A stretch of DNA of 64,000 nt from Evansella halocellulosilytica (GCF_002335745.1 NZ_NIST01000001.1:2266039-2330038); one strand, 5' to 3'; shown: positions 44,035 to 53,819, numbered from the stretch's first letter. The notes: generated from the sequence alone by a model not told the origin. Numbers and translations are program-made.

Positions 44035-44634
44035 TTGGGATCAAGAATAATGCATGTAATTATTACTGATCGAATTTCCGAAAAAATAGAGGTAGCAGAT
44101 AGAACGGCATTTTTACTCGGAGGAATTGCACCGGACGCTGTTTCATCGAAAGATTTTTCGCATTTCTTTTCTGGTAATGTCGCTGACTATTCTCGAACAA
44201 TTGATTATCATGCTTTTTGGCAAAAGTATTACACACTAGAAGCAGTTGATTACGTTTGCGGTTACTTTACTCACCTTGTTGCAGATGATATTTGGTTAAC
44301 AGGGTTTTACTTACCTTGGTTAAAAAATAGGCTAGAAAACGATCCATCTATGTTTACAAAATATCATAACGACTTTCGTTTATTAAATCGCATGTTACTG
44401 GCACATTACCAGCTATCACCACAGTTGTTGGACACCACGAAAGAAAAAATTCTCCCAGACCTTGAAGAAGTAAAAGCAGCAGATGTGAGAAGCTTTATCC
44501 CATATTTATATTCAGATATGGAAGATCAACAGACTGACACGAATAAATTAGATGCTTTTACGTTTGAACAAATCATTGGTTATATCGAAACGTCAATCGA
44601 TAAAGGGGTGCAACAACTTCAATTGCTAAAATAG
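44035..44634 (+). CDS. Zinc-dependent phospholipase C-like hydrolase
   Basis: A 199-residue helical protein. The N terminus (GSRIMHVIITDRI, then AFLLGGIAPDAVSSKDFSHF) and the mid His-Asp motif CGYFTHLVADDIW match the zinc-dependent phospholipase C-like family found in Bacillus, with His and Asp as likely metal ligands. No signal peptide, so not a secreted phospholipase. TTG start after TAGGAGG. Substrate unknown. Confidence 0.78.
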   Translation: MGSRIMHVIITDRISEKIEVADRTAFLLGGIAPDAVSSKDFSHFFSGNVADYSRTIDYHAFWQKYYTLEAVDYVCGYFTHLVADDIWLTGFYLPWLKNRLENDPSMFTKYHNDFRLLNRMLLAHYQLSPQLLDTTKEKILPDLEEVKAADVRSFIPYLYSDMEDQQTDTNKLDAFTFEQIIGYIETSIDKGVQQLQLLK

Positions 44635-44912
44635 TTTCCAAGCGGACATAGTATACCTTATTTTATAAAATTGAGTCCGTTTTCAATTTATCGGACATGA
44701 AGGACTCTATTTCCTTTTAAATTGACTAAATCATCGTCATTTTTTAGTAATAGCGAACCTGATGTCCGTTGACATTGAAAAAATACCGGTTTGTTCACAA
44801 ATAACGGTTCACACGTCCTAAATGGTTTATAAAGTCGTTTGAAAAAAATAAGAGGAATTTCAAGTGGTGGCTCGAATTCTATTAACAAACTAAATTAGAG
44901 AGGGGCATTAAA

Positions 44913-45377
44913 ATGATTAGTTTAAAAAATAGGAAGGTCAAGTTAGACGAGTTTACGTTTTTCGGATTCAGCGTGGAAACGAGTAATCAAGCTGAAATGA
45001 GTGGCGAAGGAGTCATACCTGGATTGTGGGAAAAGTTTTATAGCGGTGGGGCACCATCCCATTCACCAACGATTGCCTTATATACGAATTACGAGTCTGA
45101 TGAAAACGGAACATATACGTTTGCTATCGGACACAAATTGTCTGAGGATTCGAATGTTCCAAAAGGGATGAAAGAATTCACGGTTCCTAATTCTAATTAT
45201 GTTGTTTTCACAACTAAAAAGGGGCCTGTTCAAGAGGTAGTCGTTGAGGCATGGCAGGAAATATGGGAATGGTCTAAAGAAAACGAGCGCGCATTTACAG
45301 CAGATTTTGAAGTTTATGACGAACGAGCACAAGATCCAAATAATAGTCAAGTTGATATTTATATTGCAGTGAAATGA
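44913..45377 (+). CDS. GyrI-like (AraC effector-binding) domain protein
   Basis: A 154-residue stand-alone ligand-binding domain of the SOUL/GyrI fold (FFGFSVETSNQAEMSGEG, IPGLWEKFY, YTFAIGHKL, and the late EVVVEAWQEIWEWSK with the conserved Trp and Glu). Such proteins bind small hydrophobic or cationic ligands; no DNA-binding part is present. GAGAGGGG precedes the ATG. The 278 bp upstream hold no gene. Confidence 0.82.
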   Translation: MISLKNRKVKLDEFTFFGFSVETSNQAEMSGEGVIPGLWEKFYSGGAPSHSPTIALYTNYESDENGTYTFAIGHKLSEDSNVPKGMKEFTVPNSNYVVFTTKKGPVQEVVVEAWQEIWEWSKENERAFTADFEVYDERAQDPNNSQVDIYIAVK

Positions 45378-45420
45378 TGCTGTTACACCAAGGAATTGGA
45401 TTAGTAAGGGGGGGAATAGT

Positions 45421-45963
45421 ATGAAAGAATGGAAAACGTTACATTCAGAATATCTTTATCAAACCCCTTTCGGAAACTTAAGGAAAGATCGCTGTGAGCT
45501 TCCGGACGGAAACGTCATTCCAAACTATTATGTCCAAGAATATTCAGACTGGGTTAATGCTATTGTGTTAACAAAAGAAAACCAAATCGTATTAGTCAAA
45601 CAATATCGTTATGCAGCTGCTGATCATTTCTTAGAAATACCAGCTGGAAAGCCGGAAGAAGGAGAAGGCTATGACGATGCAATTGTTAGAGAAGTGAGAG
45701 AAGAAACAGGATTTGTCTCAGATCAAGGTCCCATTTGCCTAGGAGAATTTTATGTGAATCCTGCTACACAAACGAATAAAGTCATCACCTTTTTAGTCAA
45801 GGATGCTTATAAAGCCTTTGAGCAAGATTTAGATCCAACAGAGTTCATTAACATTCATATAATAGATTGGAATGACATGGAGGAGATGATTGCAGCCGGG
45901 AAAATAAATCAATTATTTTCAGTAAGTGCATTTTTTTTGGCAAAAGCAATATTAAAGGGATGA
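45421..45963 (+). CDS. NUDIX hydrolase, ADP-ribose pyrophosphatase-like
   Basis: A 180-residue NUDIX enzyme. The Nudix box region is AGKPEEGEGYDDAIVREVRE plus ETGF, preceded by VLVKQYRYAAADHFLEIPAG, the arrangement of ADP-ribose pyrophosphatases. GGGGGG precedes the ATG. Probably a cytoplasmic housekeeping or nucleoside diphosphate-sugar hydrolase. Confidence 0.88.
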   Translation: MKEWKTLHSEYLYQTPFGNLRKDRCELPDGNVIPNYYVQEYSDWVNAIVLTKENQIVLVKQYRYAAADHFLEIPAGKPEEGEGYDDAIVREVREETGFVSDQGPICLGEFYVNPATQTNKVITFLVKDAYKAFEQDLDPTEFINIHIIDWNDMEEMIAAGKINQLFSVSAFFLAKAILKG

Positions 45964-46002
45964 TTTTTTGGTGGAGAGAAGAACAGTAAGAAATGACCAA
46001 CT

Positions 46003-46400
46003 TCATTCAGAGGCGATTAAATAGATTATTTTTGCGATTTCCTCCGGGCGAACGTCTATTGAATCGAGCTGACCGATGTGAAGCCATACAGGTTCATATG
46101 TTCCGTCAAGCACATTTCTAGCTGTGTACTCTTCACCTTTTCCTGTACCGAATGTTCCCCGATGATTTTAGAAAGAAAAAAATATTGGATTCCGTTCCAT
46201 TCGACTTTCCCGAGTAAATGTTCGATGCGAATGTGTACGTCTAACTCTTCATACGCCTCTCTTATTGTTGCTTGTTCCGGTGTCTCTCCTGTTTCAATTC
46301 CTCCTCCTGGAAAAACATAATATGTTCTGTTGCCTTTTACTCTTTTGATTAACGCGACTTCATCTTCTTTAAGAATGATAGCAGCCCCTCTATTTCTCAA
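46003..46400 (-). pseudogene. NUDIX hydrolase gene with frameshift
   Basis: The N-terminal part is an intact NUDIX protein (LRNRGAAIILKEDEVALIKR, box GGGIETGETPEQATIREAYE plus EL). At a run of four Gs (46157-46160, C on the plus strand) the frame slips. The -1 frame continues as GTFGTGKGEEYTARNVLDGT, YEPVWLHIGQLDSID and VRPEEIAKII, which fits the usual C terminus of this subfamily. In the original frame the protein instead ends with unrelated residues at 46056. A one-base deletion is most likely; sequencing error or programmed slippage cannot be excluded. Confidence 0.7.
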
Positions 46401-46503
46401 TTCAACCACTCCGATCATAAAAAACAAACTCTTCTTGTCCAATCGCTTAAATGGATCATGAATAAATTATACTAAAAGTTTTTGACGAGAAGGAGTGTTA
46501 CGT

Positions 46504-46896
46504 ATGAAAGCAAAACAAATCATTCGTACAGGTAAGAAATACTTAGGTACTCCCTATGTGTTTAACTCTCCTCCGTTCCAATCAGCAACTTTTGACTGCA
46601 GTTCATTTATCCAATATATTTTCCATAAAAATGGTATCGCACTGCCTCGTAATTCACGACAGCAATTTCTAGCAGGTAAAGACATTTCAGGTAGAAAGAT
46701 TAAAAAGGGGGATTTGTTATTTTTCACGACATCAAAGCGGAAAAATCTCATAGGCATCTCAAAAATTGGACATGTTGCCTTATATATTGGTGATGGGAAA
46801 ATGTTGCACACATTTAGGCAAGGGGAAAAAGTGAAGGTATCAAAACTAAAAAAGTATTGGAAAACTGCGTATGTAGGAGCGAGAAGAGTCACCTAA
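46504..46896 (+). CDS. NlpC/P60-family cysteine peptidase-like protein
   Basis: A 130-residue single-domain NlpC/P60 protein. Catalytic Cys in TFDCSSFIQYIF, His in IGHVALYIGDGKM, and a third polar residue in MLHTFRQGEKV. The family cuts gamma-D-glutamyl bonds in peptidoglycan or related substrates. It has no signal peptide or cell-wall-binding domain, which is unusual. ATG 46504 with AAGGAG upstream. Confidence 0.85.
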   Translation: MKAKQIIRTGKKYLGTPYVFNSPPFQSATFDCSSFIQYIFHKNGIALPRNSRQQFLAGKDISGRKIKKGDLLFFTTSKRKNLIGISKIGHVALYIGDGKMLHTFRQGEKVKVSKLKKYWKTAYVGARRVT

Positions 46897-47016
46897 AAAG
46901 AATCTCCTATGAATAAATATCGATTTCAAAGCAACGTTCTTTTATGTTTTCTCTTGAAAATCAGTTGGAGTCAATGGGAAAATAAGGATGATACATTATA
47001 GATGAAGGGCGTTGTT

Positions 47017-48153
47017 ATGGAGATGAGAAAAATCTTAGTAGCTCCAGACTCATTTAAAGGCTCAGTATCAAGTGAGGAAGTAGCCAGGCAAATGGGCAGA
47101 GCGATAAAGGAAGTCAATCCGGCAATTGATGTTGTCACATTACCTATGGCAGATGGTGGGGAAGGAACTGTCGATGCACTGCTATATGCTCGTGGCGGCG
47201 AGCGAATGAAAGTGAAGTCTGTTGATCCACTTGGACGTCCGATCGAAGCATCATACGGATGGTTTCCTAAGGAGAAACTGGCTGTTATTGAAACTGCTGC
47301 AGCTTCCGGTCTTCCACTATTAAATGTCAATGAACTGGATCCGTATCGTGCAACAACGTATGGTACCGGTTTACTCATAGATAGTGCTATTCAAGAAGGT
47401 GCTAAGACGATTATGCTTGGCTTAGGTGGGAGTGCAACTGTTGATGCGGGAGTGGGTCTCCTGCAAGCACTAGGGGTAAAAATATATGATGAAAATGATC
47501 AGGAACTGTCAATTGTCGGCGGGGCACTAGAACAAATCAAATGTATAAATACGGAATTATTGCAGGAAAGAATCAAGCATGTTCAGTTCATTGTCGCATC
47601 AGATGTGACAAATCCACTACTTGGACGAGACGGGGCTAATTATACATTCGGTCCGCAAAAAGGATTGACTGAAGAAACATTACCTTTGTTTGAAAAAGGA
47701 ATGGAACAGTTTGCAAATATTGTTGTTGCTCATACCGAAGTTGATCACCGGTTCCATGAAGGCGCAGGAGCGGCTGGAGGAATCGGATTTACGGCATACT
47801 CATTGTTAAATGCCGAGTTTCGTTCAGGAATCGACCTTGTCATGGAGTGGTCGAACTTTGATGAGCATGTAAAAGGTGCGGATTTCGTTTTTACTGGTGA
47901 AGGAAAAATAGATGGGCAGACTCTATTCGGAAAAGTTCCTGTTGGAATAGCGAGAGCTGCGAAAAAGTATGATATACCAACAATCGCTTTTGCTGGTTCG
48001 GTTGGAGAAGGTGTTGAAAAATTAGAATCAGAAGGAATTGTGATGACAATGCCGATCGTAGATCAACCGATGAGTTTAGAAAAAGCGATGGAGCAAGGTG
48101 CTGATTTGATCTATAAACAAACGAAACGCGTCATAAAACTTATCAGTCTATAA
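47017..48153 (+). CDS. Glycerate 2-kinase (GlxK-type)
   Basis: A 378-residue kinase of the GarK/GlxK family that phosphorylates D-glycerate. Landmarks: MRKILVAPDSFKGSVSSEEV, LPMADGGEGTVDALLY, MLGLGGSATVDAGVGLLQAL, and FVFTGEGKIDGQTLFGKVPV. Cytoplasmic; single gene. Of the ATG choices at the start, 47017 has the best spacing from AAGGGCG. A strong terminator follows. Confidence 0.92.
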   Translation: MEMRKILVAPDSFKGSVSSEEVARQMGRAIKEVNPAIDVVTLPMADGGEGTVDALLYARGGERMKVKSVDPLGRPIEASYGWFPKEKLAVIETAAASGLPLLNVNELDPYRATTYGTGLLIDSAIQEGAKTIMLGLGGSATVDAGVGLLQALGVKIYDENDQELSIVGGALEQIKCINTELLQERIKHVQFIVASDVTNPLLGRDGANYTFGPQKGLTEETLPLFEKGMEQFANIVVAHTEVDHRFHEGAGAAGGIGFTAYSLLNAEFRSGIDLVMEWSNFDEHVKGADFVFTGEGKIDGQTLFGKVPVGIARAAKKYDIPTIAFAGSVGEGVEKLESEGIVMTMPIVDQPMSLEKAMEQGADLIYKQTKRVIKLISL

Positions 48154-48199
48154 AAGTGCCTGGCACCTGGGAAATCATTCCCAGGTGCCAGGCACTTTT
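48152..48199. terminator. Terminator built on the GTGCCTGGCAC palindrome
   Basis: A perfect 22-bp stem, AAAAGTGCCTGGCACCTGGG and AA, then a 4-base loop and its complement ending CACTTTTA. The same core palindrome occurs at 34986 and 59599. Confidence 0.8.
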
Positions 48200-48640
48200 A
48201 TCCAATTTTACGTCTTATTTATTCATGATTTAAAGGGTGATCATTTGAAGCTGGTTCAAGTGAACATGCTTCAATCTTGTATGCTTCAAAAAGTGAGTAA
48301 ATAAAAGGTTTCAGCTGGAAATTAGAGGACAGACATCAGCCCCACTTCAGCCCTCCAAGACGACTTAATCCAACCACTATCTCTATGTCCCAAAACAACA
48401 AAAAATTTCGGTATTCGAAGTTTTTCCTCCTATCTTCCCTTTAATTTATGGTAAAGTAGAGGGAGGATACTTATAGATTTTCTTCAACTTACGTTATCAG
48501 AAAATTTAAATTAGTGAAAACTACGTATTCCTTTGCCCCGCTTTTCATCAAATCAACAAATCAACAATTCTATTATTCTTTAGGTATGGTGATGATAGAC
48601 GCTAAGCCTAAACCTGATAAGTCATCATGGAGGATCAAAT
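48200..48640. other. Leader/promoter region of the ABC exporter
   Basis: No RNA motif recognised. An open frame from ATG 48586 runs through the exporter's ribosome site and ends inside its gene; it recalls a translated leader like bmrB but its own ribosome site is weak. GATGATAGAC and GTCATCAT flank it as an imperfect inverted repeat (48591-48626). Confidence 0.3.
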
Positions 48641-50377
48641 ATGAAGAAAGTTTTTTCGTTTTTAAAACCTTATAAGTTACCAATTTATATTGCACTATTT
48701 TTAACGTTAGTAGAATTGGCAGTCGAGCTTCTCCAGCCATTAATTATGGCAAAGATTATCGATGACGGAATTCTTGCAGATGACATCGGAGTCGTCATGA
48801 CTTGGGGCGGTGTCATGATCGGTTTTGCATTAATCGCTTTTGCTGCAGGGATCATCAATTCCTTCTATGCAGCTCATGTGAGTCAAAACACCGGATTTGA
48901 TCTAAGGAGCAAGCTTTTTGGAAAAGTTCAGTCGTTCAGCTTTTCAAATTTTAACGAACATCCGACATCATCGCTTATTACGAGGATGACAAACGATGTT
49001 ACCCAGCTGCAAAATACGATTTTTATGAGTTTGCGGATCATGCTCAGAGCCCCGCTGCTCGTGATCGGATCAGTCATTATGGCACTGATTGTTAATTGGC
49101 AGCTCGCTCTTATTCTCGTCGTTTCTGTACCGCTGCTTGTCGGATTCCTCATTTGGGTGATGGGGAAAGCTGGCCGCTTATTTAAAGCCGTACAGCAAAA
49201 GCTAGACAAGGTGAATGGAGTTGTACAGGAAAATTTAATGGGAATTCGTTTGATTAAAGCTTTTTTAAGAAGGCACCATGAATCGGAACGATTTACTAAG
49301 GAAAGTAAAGATCTGCATAACAGGACCGTTTCTGCGTTACGGTTAATCGAAACGACGATGCCGGTTATTTTATTTGTCATGAATATGAGTATTATTGGTG
49401 TCCTCTGGTTCGGAACAGTAAACATTAATACACAAGGAGCGACTGTCGGTGAAGTCGTTGCAATTGTCAACTATGTCACACGTATGACAGGCGTACTATC
49501 AGTTTTTTCAATGATTGTGATGATTTTTTCTCGTGCAAAAGCTTCATCTGAACGGATTGCCGATGTACTTGAAACAGAAGTCGACCTCGTCGATGGGGAA
49601 GGAACGTTGGCTAAGCATCCGAATGAAGGAAAGCTTACATTTGATTCGGTACATTTCAAATACCCAGGAACAACGACCCCCGTTTTGCAAAACATCAGTT
49701 TTGATGTGAATCCAGGAGAACGTCTCGCAATTCTCGGAGCGACAGGGTCTGGAAAAACATCATTGTTTCAGCTGATTCCAAGGTTATATGATGCAGGCGC
49801 CGGTACTATTTATTTCGATCATACAGACATATCGAAAATGAAGCTTGATGATTTACGAAAAAAAATCGGCTACGTACCACAGGAAGCCTTGCTTTTTACC
49901 GGGTCCATTAAAGATAACATTGCCTGGGGAAAAGAAGATGCAACAATTGAAGAAATACAAGAGGCAGCTGTTCATGCACAAATTCATGAAACGATTGAGG
50001 GGCTGCCAAATAAATATGATACGATTCTAGGGCAGCGTGGTGTCAACTTATCTGGCGGACAAAAACAGCGGATTTCAATTGCGCGTGCGCTCGTTCGAAA
50101 ACCGTCTATTCTCTTGCTTGACGACAGTACGAGTGCACTTGATGTGAAAACGGAAGCGCACTTACTGAAGGCGTTGCAAGTGTACAATTGTACGACACTT
50201 ATGATTACACAAAAAATGAGTACGACGATGCGGGCTGATACGATTCTCTTGCTCGAAAATGGTGAGATAACGGCAAAAGGAAGTCATGAAGAGTTACTCA
50301 TGCATTCTAAATTGTATCAGCAAATCTATGAATCTCAGTTTGGAAAGGAGAAGATGACACATGTTCAACGATCTTAA
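48641..50377 (+). CDS. Heterodimeric ABC multidrug exporter, subunit 1 (YfiB-like)
   Basis: A 578-residue half-transporter: six helices then an ATPase domain. Walker A GATGSGKTS and the intact signature LSGGQKQRISIARA are present. Walker B reads SILLLDDSTSALD, with Asp instead of the catalytic Glu, and the switch position reads ITQKMST, with Gln instead of His. So it carries the degenerate catalytic residues while giving its good signature to the partner. GGAGG precedes the ATG. Overlaps subunit 2 by 17 bases. Lengths resemble B. subtilis YfiB/YfiC more than BmrC/BmrD. Confidence 0.88.
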   Translation: MKKVFSFLKPYKLPIYIALFLTLVELAVELLQPLIMAKIIDDGILADDIGVVMTWGGVMIGFALIAFAAGIINSFYAAHVSQNTGFDLRSKLFGKVQSFSFSNFNEHPTSSLITRMTNDVTQLQNTIFMSLRIMLRAPLLVIGSVIMALIVNWQLALILVVSVPLLVGFLIWVMGKAGRLFKAVQQKLDKVNGVVQENLMGIRLIKAFLRRHHESERFTKESKDLHNRTVSALRLIETTMPVILFVMNMSIIGVLWFGTVNINTQGATVGEVVAIVNYVTRMTGVLSVFSMIVMIFSRAKASSERIADVLETEVDLVDGEGTLAKHPNEGKLTFDSVHFKYPGTTTPVLQNISFDVNPGERLAILGATGSGKTSLFQLIPRLYDAGAGTIYFDHTDISKMKLDDLRKKIGYVPQEALLFTGSIKDNIAWGKEDATIEEIQEAAVHAQIHETIEGLPNKYDTILGQRGVNLSGGQKQRISIARALVRKPSILLLDDSTSALDVKTEAHLLKALQVYNCTTLMITQKMSTTMRADTILLLENGEITAKGSHEELLMHSKLYQQIYESQFGKEKMTHVQRS

Positions 50378-52211
50378 AAAACCTTTCCAGCATGAAAAAA
50401 TAAACATTTTTGATGAAAATGAACGTAGCGGCCAAACGAATAGTGACAAACAGAACAAAAAGCCGCGTGTCAGTAACTGGGCGACTACATTAAAACGTGT
50501 ATGGAACTATTTATCTGAAAGTAAAGGAAAGCTGTCACTCGTTATTTTGATGATTGTCTTTAGCTCTGCGTTTGCTTTACTTGGACCATTAGTCGTTGGT
50601 TTTTCGATTGATTATTTTGTCATGCAAGGAGATTTAAGCGGACTTCAGCTAGCTATTCTGCTTCTTGCAGTCATTTATCTTCTTCACTCATTGTCTGTAT
50701 TTCTGCAGCATTTTTGGATGATACGTGTAGCGCAAAAGACGGTCTACACATTGAGGACAGAGCTGTTTAAGCACTTGCATAAACTGCCTATTCCTTTTTT
50801 TGATAAGCGGCAGCAAGGTGATATTATGAGTCGGGTAACAAACGACATAGAAAACGTCAGTAATACGTTGAACAGTTCAGTTATTCAAATTTTCGCCAGT
50901 TTATTAACGTTAATTGGAACACTGTCGGTTATGCTTTGGCTTAGTCCGTTACTCACTTTGTTAACCGTATTAATTATTCCATCAATGTTTTTAGGGTTAA
51001 AATGGATTACGCGCAGAACTGGAAAACTGTTTAAGGAGCAGCAAAAAAATCTCGGTAACTTAAACGGATATATTCAGGAAACGATGTCGGGACAGCGGAT
51101 TGTTAAAACGTTTTCTCAAGAAGAGAAAGTGATCCGTGAATTTGAAGAAAAGAATACGAGACTTCGAACTTCTGGCTTTTGGGCACAAACGATATCAGGT
51201 TTTATTCCGAAGCTGATGAATATGCTAAACAACTTAAGCTTTGCGATTATTGCAGGAGTTGGTGGAATCCTTGCTTTAAATGGCCATATTAGTGTCGGTG
51301 TTATCGTTATTTTTGTAGAATACGCACGTCAATTTACAAGACCACTCAATGACTTAGCGAACCAGTTTAACACACTGTTATCAGCAATAGCTGGTGCAGA
51401 AAGAGTGTTCCAAGTGATGGACGAAAAACAGGAAATGGCTGATGAAAAAGGATTAATTGAGCTTGATCAAGTCGATGGAGAAGTGTCCTTTGAACACGTT
51501 TCTTTCTCCTATGAAGATGATGAGGATACCGTTGATCATATTCATTTCCATGTGGAAAAAGGTGAAACCGTTGCTTTCGTTGGACCTACTGGTGCTGGAA
51601 AAACAACGGTGTTAAATCTATTATCGCGTTTCTACGATCCGGTTGGCGGTCGTATTTTAGTAGATGGTCAAAATATCGGTGAAGTAAAGCGAGAAAGCTT
51701 ACGAAAGCATATGGCTTTTGTGCTGCAAGATTCGTTTTTATTTGAAGGGACGATCCGAGAAAATATCCGTTACGGCAGGCTTGATGCAACGGATAAAGAG
51801 GTAGAAGAAGCTGCTAAATTGGCAAATGCCCATCCATTTATCGATCGTATGCCTGATAAATATGATACAAAAATTAATTCTGAGGGTGGTGGAATCAGCC
51901 AAGGGCAAAAGCAGCTGCTATCAATTGCAAGAGCCATATTAGCCAACCCTTCGATTTTAATTTTGGACGAAGCAACGAGCAGTATTGATACAGTGACTGA
52001 AATAAAAATTCAGGAAGCGTTGCATCGTCTTATGGAAGGACGTACGAGTTTTGTTATTGCCCATCGGTTGAACACGATTCAGCAAGCTGATCAAATTATT
52101 GTTCTAAATGAAGGAAATATTATTGAAAAAGGCTCACATAACGAATTGCTTGAGCATGATGGCTTTTATGCTGATCTATTTTACAGCCAGCTTAAAAAAG
52201 AAGTTGTGTAA
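50361..52211 (+). CDS. Heterodimeric ABC multidrug exporter, subunit 2 (YfiC-like)
   Basis: A 616-residue half-transporter with a 50-residue cytoplasmic head, six helices and an ATPase domain. Walker A GPTGAGKTT, Walker B ILILDEATSSID with the catalytic Glu, and switch His in FVIAHRLNT are intact. The signature is degenerate: GISQGQKQLLSIARA. It pairs with subunit 1 so that only one ATP site is fully competent, the known asymmetry of this class. AAGGAG precedes the ATG. Confidence 0.88.
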   Translation: MFNDLKKPFQHEKINIFDENERSGQTNSDKQNKKPRVSNWATTLKRVWNYLSESKGKLSLVILMIVFSSAFALLGPLVVGFSIDYFVMQGDLSGLQLAILLLAVIYLLHSLSVFLQHFWMIRVAQKTVYTLRTELFKHLHKLPIPFFDKRQQGDIMSRVTNDIENVSNTLNSSVIQIFASLLTLIGTLSVMLWLSPLLTLLTVLIIPSMFLGLKWITRRTGKLFKEQQKNLGNLNGYIQETMSGQRIVKTFSQEEKVIREFEEKNTRLRTSGFWAQTISGFIPKLMNMLNNLSFAIIAGVGGILALNGHISVGVIVIFVEYARQFTRPLNDLANQFNTLLSAIAGAERVFQVMDEKQEMADEKGLIELDQVDGEVSFEHVSFSYEDDEDTVDHIHFHVEKGETVAFVGPTGAGKTTVLNLLSRFYDPVGGRILVDGQNIGEVKRESLRKHMAFVLQDSFLFEGTIRENIRYGRLDATDKEVEEAAKLANAHPFIDRMPDKYDTKINSEGGGISQGQKQLLSIARAILANPSILILDEATSSIDTVTEIKIQEALHRLMEGRTSFVIAHRLNTIQQADQIIVLNEGNIIEKGSHNELLEHDGFYADLFYSQLKKEVV

Positions 52212-52275
52212 AAAACAATCAGATTTATGTTTGCCTTCTTTAGAAATAGGAGTATATAAAGTTACTCAACGTTCA

Positions 52276-52307
52276 ATCCTCTCTTGTCGCAAGGGAGGAT
52301 ATTTTTT
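52276..52307 (+). terminator. Terminator of the ABC exporter operon
   Basis: ATCCTCTCTTG-TCG-CAAGGGAGGAT with one mismatch, then ATTTTTT. Confidence 0.8.
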
Positions 52308-52340
52308 CCTAAATTAATGCGAGGTAATTTCGATTTGTTA

Positions 52341-52370
52341 TTGACACTTATTTCATTTGTTGAGTATAGT
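52341..52370 (+). promoter_or_regulatory. Probable sigma-A promoter of the MATE gene
   Basis: TTGACA (52341-52346) and TATAGT (52365-52370) with an 18-bp spacer, 103 bp before the ATG. Confidence 0.5.
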
Positions 52371-52472
52371 AAACTAATGAAAATAGTAATCATTACAATT
52401 TGTATCAACTTAATTAAATGAATAGGGTTCAAACCGGGGCTTTCTTGCCCTACACAATAAAAGGAGAACGAC

Positions 52473-53819
52473 ATGAAATTAGCGAGGGTGTCCTTACAAG
52501 AAAAAACTCAGTCGATATTAAGTCAAAAGCAGTATTTATTTTTGGCGATCCCGTTAATCATTTCTGGTATAACGACACCGATATTAGGTGCTGTTGACAC
52601 AGCTGTTGTTGGTAGAATTCCGGACCCCGCTGCAATTGGTGGAGTTGCTATCGGTGCTGTCATTTTTAATACAATGTATTGGCTTTTAGGCTTTCTTCGT
52701 GTGAGTACGAGCGGCTTTACATCACAAGCAGAAGGAGCAAATAATGAAAGAGAAGTCGTTTTAACGTTTTTGCGGCCGATGATCATTGCGATTTTATTTG
52801 GTCTATTATTTATTATATTTCAATCTCCTATATTACATATATCAATGATTGTTATCGGTGCAAGTGAACACGTAAATCAATTTGCTTCAACGTACTTTTC
52901 AATCAGAATATGGGGAGCGCCTTTTACATTATTAAACTATGTAATTGTTGGTTGGTTAATGGGATTAGGGAAGGTAAAGCTTTCTCTTGCTTCACAAATA
53001 TCGATGAATGTTTTAAATATTATTTTGAGTATTGTATTCGTGATCGGATTTAATTTGGGGATCGCCGGGGCAGCTTATGCGACATTAATAGCGGAAATGA
53101 GTGCCGTTTTATTCGGTATATGGTTAATTTTCATTAGCAAAAAGTTATCGTTGAAAAATGTTCATGTGAACATGTTATTTGATTCTGAACCTTTACTGAG
53201 CATGTTAAATGTCAATCGGGATTTATTTCTAAGGACTGTTTGTTTACTAGCCATGACGGTGTCTTTCACAGCAATGGGGGCTAGTTTAGGGGAAGTTACT
53301 TTAGCAGCTAATGCTGTATTATTGCAAGTTCATTATATAATGGCTTATTTAATTGGCGGATTTGCTAATGCTTCCAGTATTTTGATCGGAAGGTCTATCG
53401 GAAAAAAAGATAAGCTCCTATATAAGCGGGTATTTCTTTTATCCGTGCAATGGGGGCTCGTATCATCAATCCTCTTATCTGGATGTATGTTTTTATTAGG
53501 AGAAGCGATCGTTTCTTTATTTTCAACGGATACAGCTGTTATAGAAACGGCAGCCAGTTACCTTATTTGGATGATTGTTTTCCCGTTTGCAGGATTTTGG
53601 GGATTGCAATTAGAAGGAATTTTTTCCGGTGCAACAGAGGCGCGATTTATTCGAAATTCAATCATTTACGCATTAATTATTTATTTAATTGCGATTTTAT
53701 TGTTTCCATCGGCTTTTCATAATCATGGCGTTTGGCTGTCATTTATTTTATTTAGTTTGTCACGTACGGTATTTTTAGGATTATACGTACGAACCTTAAC
53801 CCGAATAAAATTTTCCTAA
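52473..53819 (+). CDS. MATE-family efflux protein (DinF-like)
   Basis: A 448-residue membrane protein with 12 predicted helices. The family signature is in TTPILGAVDTAVVGRIPDPA and GGVAIGAVIFNTMYWLLGFL; the second half repeats the pattern near TMTVSFTAMGASLGEVTLAA. Cation-coupled export of drugs or metabolites. AAGGAG before the ATG. It stands after the ABC exporter but has its own promoter and terminator. Confidence 0.9.
   Translation: MKLARVSLQEKTQSILSQKQYLFLAIPLIISGITTPILGAVDTAVVGRIPDPAAIGGVAIGAVIFNTMYWLLGFLRVSTSGFTSQAEGANNEREVVLTFLRPMIIAILFGLLFIIFQSPILHISMIVIGASEHVNQFASTYFSIRIWGAPFTLLNYVIVGWLMGLGKVKLSLASQISMNVLNIILSIVFVIGFNLGIAGAAYATLIAEMSAVLFGIWLIFISKKLSLKNVHVNMLFDSEPLLSMLNVNRDLFLRTVCLLAMTVSFTAMGASLGEVTLAANAVLLQVHYIMAYLIGGFANASSILIGRSIGKKDKLLYKRVFLLSVQWGLVSSILLSGCMFLLGEAIVSLFSTDTAVIETAASYLIWMIVFPFAGFWGLQLEGIFSGATEARFIRNSIIYALIIYLIAILLFPSAFHNHGVWLSFILFSLSRTVFLGLYVRTLTRIKFS

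Noticed and set aside
44635-44912. Gap before the GyrI-like gene, with a 66-residue minus-strand frame
   Set aside because: No ribosome site or family pattern; no RNA motif recognised either.
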